Source of the DNA: Lachnoclostridium sp. UBA739
GTDB taxonomy: Bacteria; Bacillota_A; Clostridia; Lachnospirales; Lachnospiraceae
Reading direction: 5' to 3'
Assembly: GCA_002297865.1 (NCBI GenBank)
Contig: DBKX01000153.1
Span: forward strand, 8,055 to 17,292
Length of the DNA: 9,238 nt
The position numbers and the translations under genes were made by a program. Positions 1 to 6,988 of the stretch are shown here, in pieces; positions within the stretch are counted from its first letter, which is position 1; each line of letters begins with the position of its first letter. Below the pieces are notes generated by a model. The model was not told the origin of the DNA. It saw nothing but the letters and a program-made list of their open reading frames with translations, and ran no database searches.

Positions 1-657
1 CCCATTTTCTCTAATAAGTGATTCTCCTTGTTCTGGTACAGACTCTTTCAGTTTTACTGTAAATCGTTTTCCATCCTGATAACTTACAGGACGATTTTCC
101 ACGCAGCAAGTTTCCGTCCAGATTCTTTGTGTCCACTCCTGCCAGTCAGCTGCATCCATTCTATCACTAGAGTTTCCACCTATCACACATACAGTGGTAT
201 CTCCATTCACAGCCTTAAGTGACAGCCCCAATCCGTTCGCTGCATCTACAATACTTTTGCCGAAATCATCTTTATAAACAGCTGGATATAAAATCTTATC
301 AACTGATAATCCAGTTTCTTCAATTGCTTGAACTAAATATGATAATTGCAGACAGTCTGAAACTCCACGTTCGTCCTCCATAAACCATGTATGTATAATA
401 GCAGCTATCTTCTTATACTGTTTCTTAACCTGACTTAATATTTCTATGTAATCCTCTTTTGTCCCAGTATAGTTATCCCTCTGCACAAATATCAGTCTTA
501 TATCTGCTGATTTTTCTTGGAAGATACGTTCCATTACATCTTGTTGCGTTTTATCCTGAACCAGACAAAGCAGCTCACTTGGCACTGTTTCTCCCATAAC
601 TGCCTGCTCTTCGCACCATTTCTCTGTGAAGCACTTTATGCACTTCTTTATAGCTGA
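1..657 (-). other. PKS domain: ketoreductase, N-terminal structural half (cut by window edge)
   Basis: Residues about 1825-2043 resemble the catalytically inert pseudo-Rossmann half that precedes every PKS ketoreductase. The clues are an alternating strand/helix pattern, EDYIEILSQVKKQYKKI followed by AAIIHTWF (the usual strand-HLW position), LSYLVQAIEE, and NGLGLSLKAV before another strand. The catalytic half with the NADPH-binding GGxGxxG loop and the Ser/Tyr/Lys residues would lie beyond position 1, so reduction and its stereochemistry cannot be judged here. Confidence 0.7.
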
Positions 658-3600
658 TTCTGATTCCATCTCTGTTTCGCTCGTAGCCTCCTCAGTATCT
701 TTCCAGTAAGATTCCTTTGCAAATGGATACGAAGGCATTGATATTCTCTTATTTGTATTTTTACCGAATAATCTCTCATAAGACAACTCATATCCTTCTA
801 CAAAATAACGAGCCAACAAATTCAAGTTGTTTATGTAATCTACACCATTTACGCAAGCTGTAATGGCTTCTTCTCCTAGCTTCTTATCCGCTGATTTTAA
901 AGTTTGTGTCTTTCCGCTGAAGATACCCTTTTCCTGTTCTCCTTTTAGGTACAGGTTCAGTTTCTCCAACATATCCATTTTACTTGTTCCCACGCAAGCA
1001 AAACGATAATTAAAGTGTTTTCTTCCCATTAAGGATGTGAAACTGATATCTCCAAGTTCTTCCTCTTCTTTATCCTTCAGATACGAAGCAAATTGTTCAA
1101 CCTGCATGTTAAGCTGCGTTTCTGTCTTAGCAGACAATACAAGCAAATATCCTTCTTCTTTCTTTTGAACGCGTTTTTCTTCTTCTGGACCTTGTGCAAT
1201 TACAATGTGTGCATTGGTTCCACTGGCACCAAAGGAACTAATTGCCGCTTGACGTACTTGCCCACTTTCAGTTTTCCATTCAATTCCATTTGTATTTACA
1301 AAGAACGGTGTATTCTCAAAATCAATACTACTGTTTCCTTTCTCAAAATTGAGAGTAGCCGGAATCTTTTTATGCTGCAAACTCAATAAGACTTTGATTA
1401 CAGAAGCAATTCCCGCTGCATATTGAGTATGTCCAATGTTTGTTTTTACTGAACCGATTGCACAATATTTATTTCGTTCTGTAAATGCTTGAAATGCTTT
1501 TGTAATTGCCTGGAACTCAATTGGATCGCCTAACTTAGTTCCTGTTCCATGTGCTTCAACCATCTGAATTTCATTCGGATTAATATCAAACTTCTCATAT
1601 ACATCCCGAATTAGCTTTTCTTGAGATTTTGCACTAGGTGCAGTCAAACCATTGGTTGCACCATCTTGATTGATTCCACTTCCTTTTATTACACCATAAA
1701 TTGTGTCATGATCTTGAATTGCATCGGACAGTCGTTTTAGTACAACAACTCCTGCTCCTTCTCCATATGCGAATCCATTGGCTCTATCATCAAATGCATA
1801 ACATTTCGCATCAGGTGACAACATTCCAACTCTTTCCTCTGAAAGAATAAGATTTGGGGAACACTGTACTGAAATTCCTCCAGCTAGTGCCATATTCGTT
1901 TCTTTACACCAAAGTCCCTGACATGCCATATGAATTGCAACCAAACTACTAGAACATGCAGTATCAAGAGTAATCGCAGGACCTTTCAGATTTAAATAAT
2001 AGGCAATTCTTGCAGCGGTTACAGAAGCCATATTTCCCCAAAAAGTCTGTCCAGGTAATTCTTCATGATACGTATTCAAATAATCACTATTTCCACATGC
2101 CACATAAACACCACAAGGTAATCCATTGCTTACACTGCCACAATATCCTGCTTGTTCTATTGCCTTCCAGGATTCCTCTATAAAAATACGCTGTTGAGGG
2201 TCCATATATTTTGCTTCTTTTCCAGAAATATTAAAGAATAATGGATCAAATTTATCAATATTGTTTAGTAAAGCAGCTTTCTCAAATGACTTTTTATTCT
2301 TCTGTCTGCTTAAATCCCATCTTGTGACTGGAGTGATGGCATCTCTTCCCTCATCAAGCAATTTCCAGAACTCTTCTGCTGTATCACAATTACCAAATCT
2401 GCCACTAAATCCAATTATGGCGATATCTTCATTTTTGACTGTATGGATCACTCTATCTTTTACGGAATCTATTGTTATATCTTTCGCTGTATCAATTACT
2501 CTATCTTGTCTCGTTTCCTTTAACTCTTCTTGATTGTTTTGTAACTTCTTTGCAACATGTTCTGCATAGTCTTCACATATATAGTCTGATAATTGCTCAA
2601 TCGTTACATAATCAAAAAGAACCGTTGTATTAAATTCAAGCTCGAACACATCATTAATTTCCTGAATCAATGCAACGCTTAAGATAGAATCAATTCCCAT
2701 TTCACGAAGTGGTACAATATCAGAAACCTCATTTTCATCAACTGCTAACTCTTTCGCTACTTTTTTAATTAAGATAGACTTCACAAATTCAGCCTGTACA
2801 TCCTCACTTAAGCGAGTTTCCTGTTTTGGCTGCATCTTTATCTTCTTTGGCTTCTTCTCAATCATATCATCTTCTTTTACCGTGATGATTCCATTACTTT
2901 CTGCAAGAATAATCTGCTGACCTAACCCATGTGCAGATTCTGCAGGAAAGATCGTTTTTGCATATCCTGTCTTGCCTAAAATTTCTTTCCAGGTTTCTGG
3001 AAGAATAGCTGGTGCTCCTTCCACTCTATATTGTCTATCTTTCGGTCTCCACCAACCATCTAGCAGACCAAACGTTACATGCGTAAACAGTGACTTAGCA
3101 CTTATTTCATTTACAAAGAGAATACCATTTTTCTTTAATAGCACCTTCACATTGGACAGTGTCTGTAACATATCCTCTGTCGCATGTAACACATTACTAG
3201 CAATGACAAAGTCATACTGATTCATACCAGCCTGATAAGAAGAATATACTTCCTCGACATTTAGAAGCTTAAAGTTCAAAAACGGATAATCTGCTCCATA
3301 GTTCTCTTTTCCATATACTAAGAACGCTTTTGATACGTCTGTATAACAGTACTCTGCTATATGTTCGCTGTATGGTTCTAACTTCTTAAGCACAAGTTCA
3401 CTTGTTCCACCTGTTCCAGCCCCAATCTCAAGGATTCGAACTGGCTCAGTGATTCCCTGTGCAATTCTTGTCTCTACTGCTTGAGCAATACTTTCAGCTA
3501 ACACATCGTTAAAATAATCTGCAACCAGATTATTCTTATAAATGTTTGCAACCAGTTCCATGGACGAATTAGGGAACATAACATCAGTTGCCGATTTTTT

Positions 3601-6129
3601 CTGAAGCAAAATATCAGATAACGATTTTAATACTACTTCCAGCAATTGTATCTGCGGTCTTACATCATCTAAATTTCTTAATGTCGATTTCTTCGTTTCC
3701 CATTCTTTCCAGATAGTTTCATCCTTCTTGACTAGCTTATTGCCTACTTGAAATACATTTCCCTCATGCATCAAATACTTGTTTCTAGCTAATACGCAGA
3801 GACTTTCCTCTATCCATTGATGGTAAGCTGACGCAATATCTTCTCTTTCTTCAATTTCGTCCATTGAGACAGTTTTACTGTCAAACAAACCGATAGATGC
3901 TAGTTGAGCATACAAAATGTCACATATATTATCTTCAAATCCATTCATTTGAAGCCCACGATTCTTCTCAATCTGCTCTACCTTGAGCGCTGATACTCTT
4001 TCCTGGATGTTTAATTCAGAAACAATAGAAGGGACTTTTTTCGGATAAATCATCTTTATCGTTTCCCCTAACTCAATTTCATCCTCTTGCTTATCGATCC
4101 AATGATGCACTTCCTCGAATGGATACAGCATAACTGGAATTGGTAAAAATGTATTTGTATCAAACAATTCTTTAAACGAAAATGAATAGCCTTGTAAATA
4201 ATAAGATTGCAAGTCTTTCATAGCTTTCTTATATTCCGGTACATCTCTCACTGTCTCCAGCTTTCTCCATAGTTTCTGTATTTTCTCCATCACAGACGCT
4301 GTAATTTTTCTTTTTACTGTCACATTTACATGTTTCTTTGAAGTCGTACTGATGTTGTTTAACTGTCTTGATAAATCATCTAGATTTTTTGCAATAAATG
4401 AACATCTTATAGGAAAATGACTCCTTTGTTCACACAATACATTTGAAACATGGATAGGTGAATAATTTTTCTTATTCTCTTTCAGCCATTCCTTAAACTC
4501 TTTCAGCTTCTTACCTAAACCAGTTTCTGACTGTGCTGACACAGGGAAAATGTAGCATGGTCGCTTCATTTCTTCTTCCATTCGCTCCACTGGTCTATGT
4601 TCAAATATCATATGTACGTTAGTGCCATTTAAGCCAAATGAGCTAATGGCAGCGCGTAAAGGTTCTTCCTTGCGCACATCCAATGAAATCTCTTCCTTCG
4701 CAATGTACAATGGAGACTTTTCCAATTTTACATTTTCATTAATCTCATGAAATCCAGCTGTAGCTGGCATAACTCCCTTTTGAAAAGCCATAAGAATTTT
4801 AAGTAATCCTGACATACCTGATGCCATAACTGCATGACCAACGCTTGTCTTACTTGTTCCAACCGCTATTTTTTTAGCATCTCTCATGTGCTTTCCAAAG
4901 AAGTCTTTTAATGCATTTAATTCAATCGCATCTCCTAATTTAGTAGCTGTTCCATTTGCCTCTATGTAAGAAATCGTTCCTGGATTGATATCTGCATTCT
5001 CATAAGCCTTTTTCAGTAATTCTTTTTGAGAACCCATGCTTGGAATGCCGAAACCATTGGTTCTTCCTGACTGTGTAACTGCAGAACCTTTTATGACGGC
5101 ATAAATCATATCTCCATCTTCTACTGCATCACGTAATCTCTTAAGTATAACAACACCAGCACCCTCTGATAATGTCATCCCGTCCGCATCTCGATCCAGT
5201 GACTTGCATTCTCCATTTTCAGAGATTAAGCCTGAATTTTTAGCCATATTGTAATAGTTTAACTGTGCATCTACATATACTCCACCAGCTAACGCAAGAT
5301 CACATTCTCCCATTCGCAAACTTTGGCTGGCATAATGCAATGATAGTATACTTGAGGAACATGCTGTGTCAAAACAGACGCTTGGGCCCTTTAGATTGTA
5401 CAAATAGGAAAAACGAGTCGGAATGGAAGATGTCTCATTTCCCAAAAATGCATCATAATTTCGATCCTTTAATGATATGTTTTCTTTATAATCGGAAGCT
5501 CTTCCGCCAACAAATACTGCTACTCGCTTTTCTGAAAGCGTTTCAGCAGGATATCCTGCATCCTCTAATGCGTGATACGCTGTTTCCATAAAGATTCTTT
5601 GTTGAGGATCCATTTTATCCGCTTCTTCATCATGAATTCCAAAAAACTGTGCGTCAAAACAATCACGATTTTTTAAAAATCCAGATAGGCTCTTTCCATC
5701 ATTTTTTCTGTCCTCGTTATGATACTGGTCAAACGGTGTTTTTTCACCTAGCTTATCCCAAAACTCTTCGAGATTTCCAGCCTCTCCAAATCTTCCACTA
5801 ATTCCAACTATGGCAATTTCCATATCATCCGATTCTTCTTTGTCAGCTTCCATATCCATTTCTTCATCCTGCTGGCCAATCCCCTGCTCTTTTAAGATGA
5901 AATCTGCCAGTGGACTAATACCATGATAATCAAATACAGACTCTACCCCTAGTGAGATCCCTAACCTTGTATCTAGTAACTCAACAAAATCAATAATTGT
6001 AATGGATGTTAAACCTAAATCATAAAAATCTTTATCTGTTTCAATGGCTTCTGGTAATTTTTCAACCAAATCCGCAATAATTGCTTTTGCTTCTCTTATA
6101 ATTGAATCTCTATTCAATTTTCCTCCCAT
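1..6129 (-). CDS. Trans-AT modular polyketide synthase, 5' part (ACP-KS0-MT-ACP-KS-KR...)
   Basis: This is a modular PKS subunit with 2043 codons visible and no stop before the window edge. Approximate domain order by residue is ACP1 (1-85, Ser42), KS1 (103-512, Cys257, Asn392, His432), a KS-flanking linker (513-728), a methyltransferase (729-1080), ACP2 (1110-1185, Ser1148), a repeat-bearing linker (1209-1232), KS2 (1234-1650, Cys1392, His1527, His1567), KS2 flank (1651-1824), and the structural half of a ketoreductase (1825-2043, cut off). Neither module has an acyltransferase, and no dehydratase HxxxG motif is seen in the linkers, so it belongs to the trans-AT class and depends on an AT supplied in trans. 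The protein opens directly with an ACP, implying a module split across two proteins or a loading ACP. KS1 looks non-elongating. The start is ATG at 6129 with GGAGG 7 nt upstream. The product is not identifiable from this fragment. Confidence 0.95.
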   Translation of the reverse strand, partial: MGGKLNRDSIIREAKAIIADLVEKLPEAIETDKDFYDLGLTSITIIDFVELLDTRLGISLGVESVFDYHGISPLADFILKEQGIGQQDEEMDMEADKEESDDMEIAIVGISGRFGEAGNLEEFWDKLGEKTPFDQYHNEDRKNDGKSLSGFLKNRDCFDAQFFGIHDEEADKMDPQQRIFMETAYHALEDAGYPAETLSEKRVAVFVGGRASDYKENISLKDRNYDAFLGNETSSIPTRFSYLYNLKGPSVCFDTACSSSILSLHYASQSLRMGECDLALAGGVYVDAQLNYYNMAKNSGLISENGECKSLDRDADGMTLSEGAGVVILKRLRDAVEDGDMIYAVIKGSAVTQSGRTNGFGIPSMGSQKELLKKAYENADINPGTISYIEANGTATKLGDAIELNALKDFFGKHMRDAKKIAVGTSKTSVGHAVMASGMSGLLKILMAFQKGVMPATAGFHEINENVKLEKSPLYIAKEEISLDVRKEEPLRAAISSFGLNGTNVHMIFEHRPVERMEEEMKRPCYIFPVSAQSETGLGKKLKEFKEWLKENKKNYSPIHVSNVLCEQRSHFPIRCSFIAKNLDDLSRQLNNISTTSKKHVNVTVKRKITASVMEKIQKLWRKLETVRDVPEYKKAMKDLQSYYLQGYSFSFKELFDTNTFLPIPVMLYPFEEVHHWIDKQEDEIELGETIKMIYPKKVPSIVSELNIQERVSALKVEQIEKNRGLQMNGFEDNICDILYAQLASIGLFDSKTVSMDEIEEREDIASAYHQWIEESLCVLARNKYLMHEGNVFQVGNKLVKKDETIWKEWETKKSTLRNLDDVRPQIQLLEVVLKSLSDILLQKKSATDVMFPNSSMELVANIYKNNLVADYFNDVLAESIAQAVETRIAQGITEPVRILEIGAGTGGTSELVLKKLEPYSEHIAEYCYTDVSKAFLVYGKENYGADYPFLNFKLLNVEEVYSSYQAGMNQYDFVIASNVLHATEDMLQTLSNVKVLLKKNGILFVNEISAKSLFTHVTFGLLDGWWRPKDRQYRVEGAPAILPETWKEILGKTGYAKTIFPAESAHGLGQQIILAESNGIITVKEDDMIEKKPKKIKMQPKQETRLSEDVQAEFVKSILIKKVAKELAVDENEVSDIVPLREMGIDSILSVALIQEINDVFELEFNTTVLFDYVTIEQLSDYICEDYAEHVAKKLQNNQEELKETRQDRVIDTAKDITIDSVKDRVIHTVKNEDIAIIGFSGRFGNCDTAEEFWKLLDEGRDAITPVTRWDLSRQKNKKSFEKAALLNNIDKFDPLFFNISGKEAKYMDPQQRIFIEESWKAIEQAGYCGSVSNGLPCGVYVACGNSDYLNTYHEELPGQTFWGNMASVTAARIAYYLNLKGPAITLDTACSSSLVAIHMACQGLWCKETNMALAGGISVQCSPNLILSEERVGMLSPDAKCYAFDDRANGFAYGEGAGVVVLKRLSDAIQDHDTIYGVIKGSGINQDGATNGLTAPSAKSQEKLIRDVYEKFDINPNEIQMVEAHGTGTKLGDPIEFQAITKAFQAFTERNKYCAIGSVKTNIGHTQYAAGIASVIKVLLSLQHKKIPATLNFEKGNSSIDFENTPFFVNTNGIEWKTESGQVRQAAISSFGASGTNAHIVIAQGPEEEKRVQKKEEGYLLVLSAKTETQLNMQVEQFASYLKDKEEEELGDISFTSLMGRKHFNYRFACVGTSKMDMLEKLNLYLKGEQEKGIFSGKTQTLKSADKKLGEEAITACVNGVDYINNLNLLARYFVEGYELSYERLFGKNTNKRISMPSYPFAKESYWKDTEEATSETEMESESAIKKCIKCFTEKWCEEQAVMGETVPSELLCLVQDKTQQDVMERIFQEKSADIRLIFVQRDNYTGTKEDYIEILSQVKKQYKKIAAIIHTWFMEDERGVSDCLQLSYLVQAIEETGLSVDKILYPAVYKDDFGKSIVDAANGLGLSLKAVNGDTTVCVIGGNSSDRMDAADWQEWTQRIWTETCCVENRPVSYQDGKRFTVKLKESVPEQGESLIRENG
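1180..2430 (-). other. PKS domain: ketosynthase KS2, predicted active
   Basis: Residues about 1234-1650 form a complete ketosynthase. The catalytic set is whole: DTACSSS with Cys1392, EAHGTGT with His1527, and NIGH with His1567, at the standard 135- and 40-residue spacings. The domain opens with EDIAIIGFSGRFG and ends with ISSFGASGTNAHIV. It accepts the chain from ACP2 and should carry out decarboxylative condensation with a malonyl unit loaded in trans. The flank to residue 1824 contains the SYPFAKESYW anchor that closes trans-AT KS units; no AT follows. Confidence 0.93.
2434..2505 (-). repeat. Three tandem 8-residue (24-bp) repeats in the ACP2-KS2 linker
   Basis: Residues 1209-1232 read DRVIDTAK, DITIDSVK and DRVIHTVK in immediate succession, an exact 24-bp period. 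The first and third units (2482-2505 and 2434-2457) agree at 19 of 24 bases; the middle unit (2458-2481) has diverged more. The repeat ends just before the KS2 domain begins. It probably arose by small in-frame duplications in a linker under weak constraint and may set the spacing between ACP2 and KS2. Confidence 0.7.
2575..2802 (-). other. PKS domain: acyl carrier protein (ACP2)
   Basis: Residues about 1110-1185 form a standard carrier domain. The motif is REMGIDSILSV, with Ser1148 as the phosphopantetheine site in the consensus GxDS setting. A helix 2 reading ALIQEINDVF and the LFDYVTIEQLSDYI tail follow. It closes the KS1-MT module and is separated from KS2 by a repeat-containing linker. 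Confidence 0.92.
2890..3945 (-). other. PKS domain: embedded SAM methyltransferase (MT)
   Basis: Residues 729-1080 form the methyltransferase domain typical of trans-AT PKS modules. FPNSSMEL and YKNNLVADYFN precede the SAM motif I, ILEIGAGTGGTS (Glu901, Gly903, Gly905). These are followed by SNVLHAT with His982, VNEIS with Glu1008, and FGLLDGWW at 1020-1027. His982 and Glu1008 are 26 residues apart and are candidates for the His-Glu dyad of PKS C-methyltransferases. The usual product is an alpha-methyl branch. Because the KS of this module appears non-elongating, O-methylation of a beta-hydroxyl made by the previous module is an alternative. Identity as an MT is firm; the methyl acceptor is not. 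Confidence 0.9.
3946..4593 (-). other. PKS interdomain region after KS1 (no AT, no DH)
   Basis: Residues 513-728 are the KS-flanking subdomain and post-KS linker of a trans-AT PKS. They end the KS unit with a YPFEEVHHWI stretch (the usual YPFxxxxYW anchor) and continue into a Lys/Glu-rich linker. I see no GHSxG acyltransferase motif and no HxxxGxxxxP dehydratase motif. The module therefore goes from KS to methyltransferase without any beta-carbon processing domain. Confidence 0.7.
4594..5823 (-). other. PKS domain: ketosynthase KS1, predicted non-elongating (KS0)
   Basis: Residues 103-512 carry a thiolase-fold ketosynthase. The nucleophile motif DTACSSS is intact (Cys257), and the second histidine motif SVGHA is present (His432). 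The first histidine motif, normally EAHGTGT, is EANGTATKLGD: His is replaced by Asn392, exactly 135 residues after Cys257 as expected for that position. Loss of this His is the classic mark of non-condensing KS0 domains in trans-AT PKSs, which still accept and transfer acyl chains. The region normally reading NGxTAPS is also altered (NGFGIPS). That activity is lost is inference from the family; the substitution is seen directly. Confidence 0.85.
5875..6129 (-). other. PKS domain: N-terminal acyl carrier protein (ACP1)
   Basis: Residues 1-85 form a carrier domain with the phosphopantetheine attachment motif DLGLTSI, Ser42 being the modified residue. The motif has Thr where most PKS carriers have Asp before the Ser (GxDS). 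Helix 3 and the VFDYHGISPLADFIL tail are typical of carriers. No docking helix precedes it; the domain begins within a few residues of the initiator Met. A short acidic linker (about 86-102) leads into KS1. It either finishes a module whose KS is on another protein or receives a starter unit. Confidence 0.85.
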
Positions 6130-6141
6130 TTATTTTCCTCC
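6130..6141 (-). promoter_or_regulatory. Ribosome-binding site that fixes the PKS start
   Basis: GGAGG at 6141-6137, 7 nt before the ATG at 6129, is a strong Shine-Dalgarno sequence. A second GGAGG lies inside the first codons and precedes an in-frame TTG at 6117, but its spacing is only 4 nt. The ATG is therefore the better start. Confidence 0.8.
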
Positions 6142-6157
6142 AAACATCTATCCAGTA

Positions 6158-6976
6158 CTATTCCTTTTCTCCAGCTGCCATAAATAACTGTCTTACTATG
6201 GAATGCTCTTTATTCCGTATAACATTTCTCCAAGAAATCATAATTTTCGCCATCTCTTCACTTGTCAAATATCCGTCTTTTAAAAGTTTAGATGCAATTC
6301 CAATTCCTTCAGACTTAAAAAATGCTTCATCCCCTAATAATTCACTATGTGCACAGATAGCATTAAATTGTATATTCTTATACCCGCTTTTTCTTAAGAT
6401 CTGAGGAAGTTCACGCCCAACACGTGGATTACCTCCCTCATCTTCTCTCGCTTTGCAATATGCATCATACAGTACTCTTAATTCTTTTATTGGTGGAGAT
6501 GTCATAATATGCATTTCAAAGTCGTTATCAATAAAAACAGCTTTTCCGCCTTTTTTCAACACTCTTTTTATCTCTAATCCTGCTTTTTCTGGCTCTGGTA
6601 AATGTTCAATTAATAGTCTTGAAATTGAGAAATCAAATTGTTCCCTTCCTAATTTTGAATCCAATACAGACGCTTCCTTGACTTCATATCTACCTGCAAA
6701 TTCTTTCTTCAAATGATTATCAGAGTATTCTACCAAATATGGATCTAATTCAATCATTGTTAATGATAGATTTGGATATCTCTGCATTAATTTCTCGGAC
6801 AAGAATCCAGGGCCTGAACCAAACTCTACCACTTTCATTCCATCACGCAAGCCATACTCTTCATAATACTTCACTTCATTGTCCCAGAACAATTCAACTT
6901 GTCCCTTCAGTCTCTCTACTTCTTTTTCTACATTAGCTGCTACTTCACTTATTTTATATGAATTCTTTTCACTCAC
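6158..6976 (-). CDS. Free-standing class I SAM-dependent methyltransferase
   Basis: This 272-residue protein has a Rossmann-type SAM-binding fold. Motif I is EFGSGPG at residues 51-57, followed by the acidic end of strand 2 (MIELDP, with Glu76 and Asp78). The FDFSISRLLIEHLPEP stretch begins at 114 and covers the strand-4 and post-strand region, and RVLKKGGKAVFIDND follows at 138-152. A helical N-terminus (1-45) and a divergent C-terminal half (155-272) probably form the substrate side. It most likely methylates an oxygen, carbon or nitrogen of the polyketide or its intermediate as a tailoring step; acceptor and regiochemistry are unknown. It is separate from the methyltransferase domain inside the PKS. 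The start is GTG at 6976, overlapping the upstream TGA in GTGA, with a GAGGA site 7 nt upstream. The TAG stop is 28 nt before the PKS start. Confidence 0.85.
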   Translation of the reverse strand: MSEKNSYKISEVAANVEKEVERLKGQVELFWDNEVKYYEEYGLRDGMKVVEFGSGPGFLSEKLMQRYPNLSLTMIELDPYLVEYSDNHLKKEFAGRYEVKEASVLDSKLGREQFDFSISRLLIEHLPEPEKAGLEIKRVLKKGGKAVFIDNDFEMHIMTSPPIKELRVLYDAYCKAREDEGGNPRVGRELPQILRKSGYKNIQFNAICAHSELLGDEAFFKSEGIGIASKLLKDGYLTSEEMAKIMISWRNVIRNKEHSIVRQLFMAAGEKE

Positions 6977-6988
6977 TTCTTAGTCCTC
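6973..6988 (-). promoter_or_regulatory. GTGA stop/start overlap and ribosome site for the methyltransferase
   Basis: The hydrolase TGA (6975-6973) overlaps the methyltransferase GTG start (6976-6974). GAGGA at 6988-6984 lies inside the end of the hydrolase gene, 7 nt before the GTG. This arrangement implies translational coupling and similar amounts of the two proteins. Confidence 0.75.

Noticed and set aside
1341..1354. Short inverted repeat (TCTCAA-AA-TTGAGA) as a possible terminator or operator
   Set aside because: The loop is only 2 nt, and it lies inside the KS2 coding sequence with no U-tract; it is chance coding sequence.
1093..1389. Plus-strand open frame of 98 codons, and similar ones at 28-222, 2261-2533, 2972-3220 and 5265-5591
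   Set aside because: They lie antisense to well-conserved PKS domains, have no recognisable motifs, and are explained by the uninterrupted minus-strand frame.
3946..4593. Hidden dehydratase or acyltransferase in the long region between KS1 and the MT
   Set aside because: No HxxxGxxxxP or GHSxG motif is present; the sequence reads as KS flank plus linker.
5338..5380. KS1 as a KSQ or chain-length-factor type decarboxylase
   Set aside because: The nucleophile Cys257 is intact in DTACSSS; these types replace that Cys, usually with Gln.
6115..6117. In-frame TTG at 6117 as an alternative PKS start
   Set aside because: Its GGAGG is only 4 nt away, while the ATG at 6129 has GGAGG at an ideal 7 nt and lies just outside.
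6102..6404. Plus-strand open frames over the methyltransferase, hydrolase and ER genes (also 6453-6716, 6739-6936, 7133-7324, 8502-8756)
   Set aside because: They are antisense to genes with clear family motifs on the minus strand and show no family motif of their own.
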